A stretch of 50,580 bases of DNA. Source: Paulinella micropora (taxonomy: Eukaryota; Cercozoa; Imbricatea; Euglyphida). Of the stretch, positions 50,282-50,580 are shown piece by piece. Within the stretch, counting starts at the first letter, position 1; every line of letters starts with the position of its first letter. The notes beneath the pieces were generated by a model, which was not told the origin of the DNA, did not search any database, and saw only the letters and a program-made list of their open reading frames with translations. The position numbers were made by a program, and so were the translations under genes. The DNA lies in NCBI GenBank assembly GCA_009731375.1, contig BJOX01000217.1:631065-681644 (forward strand), given 5' to 3'.

Positions 50282-50580
50282 ATGCATCAGCGAAACTTGA
50301 TAGCACAAGACCCTGACGGAGACTTCATAAATGTCAAAGTCGGATATGACGGCAATGTTGAAACCAATAGTATGAAAACCGCTTTCGGCGAAGCATTGGT
50401 CGGTCAATTAACACCAGTATTACAAGAGATTTTCCCATACACTATCAATACACGAATATGGACAACAGCTCAAACTGATGCTACCATTTCATTTAATGCG
50501 AATATGGCCGAACTTAAAACAGATGTGAAGACGACCGCGAATGCTGTATTGACGAGTAAAAAAAGAATTAAATACAGAAC
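50282..50580 (+). CDS. Putative structural protein, 5' part, runs off the window
   Basis: At least 99 codons, ATG start, no stop before the window ends. The reading MHQRNLIAQDPDGDFINVK, then TAFGEALVGQLTPVLQEIFP and SKKRIKYR, resembles the N-terminal domain of a virion protein seen in many environmental viruses, where an AFGE-L-x-P-x-x-Q-x-x-FxY motif is followed by a beta sandwich and a KYR-x-G-Q-G motif. That likeness is from memory and should be treated as a family hint. Its place after the capsid gene suggests a spike, cement or tail-like component. Confidence 0.65.
   Translation, partial: MHQRNLIAQDPDGDFINVKVGYDGNVETNSMKTAFGEALVGQLTPVLQEIFPYTINTRIWTTAQTDATISFNANMAELKTDVKTTANAVLTSKKRIKYR

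Larger units (their letters stand above)
36036..50580. mobile_element. Polinton-like virus (PLV), integrated, right side outside window
   Basis: A compact AT-rich block of about 14.5 kb with short intergenic gaps and the hallmark set of Polintons and PLVs: rve integrase next to one end, A32-type packaging ATPase, adenain/Ulp1-type protease, penton and double-jelly-roll capsid protein. Genes near the left end point left and most others right. Isolated in-frame stops suggest an ageing copy or unusual decoding. No polymerase, helicase or primase is seen; these would lie to the right if present. The alternative that this is a free virus contig misjoined to host sequence at a microsatellite cannot be excluded. 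Confidence 0.88.

Overview
The window joins two very different DNAs. Bases 1 to about 36035 look like nuclear DNA of a eukaryote, probably a protist or alga, with GT-AG introns. It is choked with simple repeats and dispersed repeats. Bases about 36036 to 50580 are compact, AT-rich and gene-dense. They carry the gene set of a Polinton-like virus (PLV): retroviral-type integrase, A32-type packaging ATPase, adenain/Ulp1-type protease, penton and double-jelly-roll major capsid protein. I could not identify the host from sequence alone.

Host part. Bases 1-5690 are microsatellites (AAT, GATA, CT, C-run, a multi-kilobase CATA/CTTA array with higher-order repeats, and a GTT tract). From 5695 to 34909 I find six small exons of an ankyrin-repeat gene on the plus strand. 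There is one N-terminal exon (5695-5799) and five exons that each encode one ankyrin repeat. The four complete ones are exactly 99 bp, phase 0 and bounded by AG/GT. They are of two types (A at 7595 and 22864; B at about 14888, 19709 and 34811). The introns hold: a tRNA-headed, TTA-tailed SINE-like family (270 bp, minus strand); a variably 5'-truncated family with a (TATC)n tail; a 493-bp tandem repeat; a hairpin-forming short repeat next to pyrimidine tracts; four arrays of a roughly 147-bp satellite; and a roughly 240-bp imperfect inverted repeat around every type-B exon. Several assembly gaps are present. Large blocks are nearly identical to one another, so either recent segmental duplication or assembly duplication must be considered.

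Viral part. The left end (36036-36342) lies directly against a (TATC)n tract and holds a terminal-region hairpin. Leftward genes: integrase (36343-37278), a small F-box-like/cysteine protein, and charge-rich proteins. Rightward genes: a decayed GIY-YIG nuclease, a very long fibre with a C-terminal S74-type chaperone domain (38812-42522, four in-frame TGA codons), a two-TM protein, a leftward secreted Cys-rich protein, a small virion-like protein, the packaging ATPase, a basic protein with GG cleavage-like sites, a long structural-protein-plus-protease reading frame (44947-46974, one in-frame TAA), penton, a GIY-YIG nuclease with zinc repeats, the major capsid protein, and the start of another structural gene that runs off the window. 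The right end of the element and any polymerase or helicase lie outside.

How it fits together: capsid protein, penton, ATPase and protease form the morphogenesis module; the fibre and the last partial gene are probably on the virion surface; the integrase explains insertion. TATA-like A/T boxes precede most viral genes. Short palindromes sit in many intergenic gaps, often touching the start codon. Three reading frames contain isolated in-frame stops without frameshifts. That means early decay, readthrough, or (for TGA in the fibre) unusual decoding.
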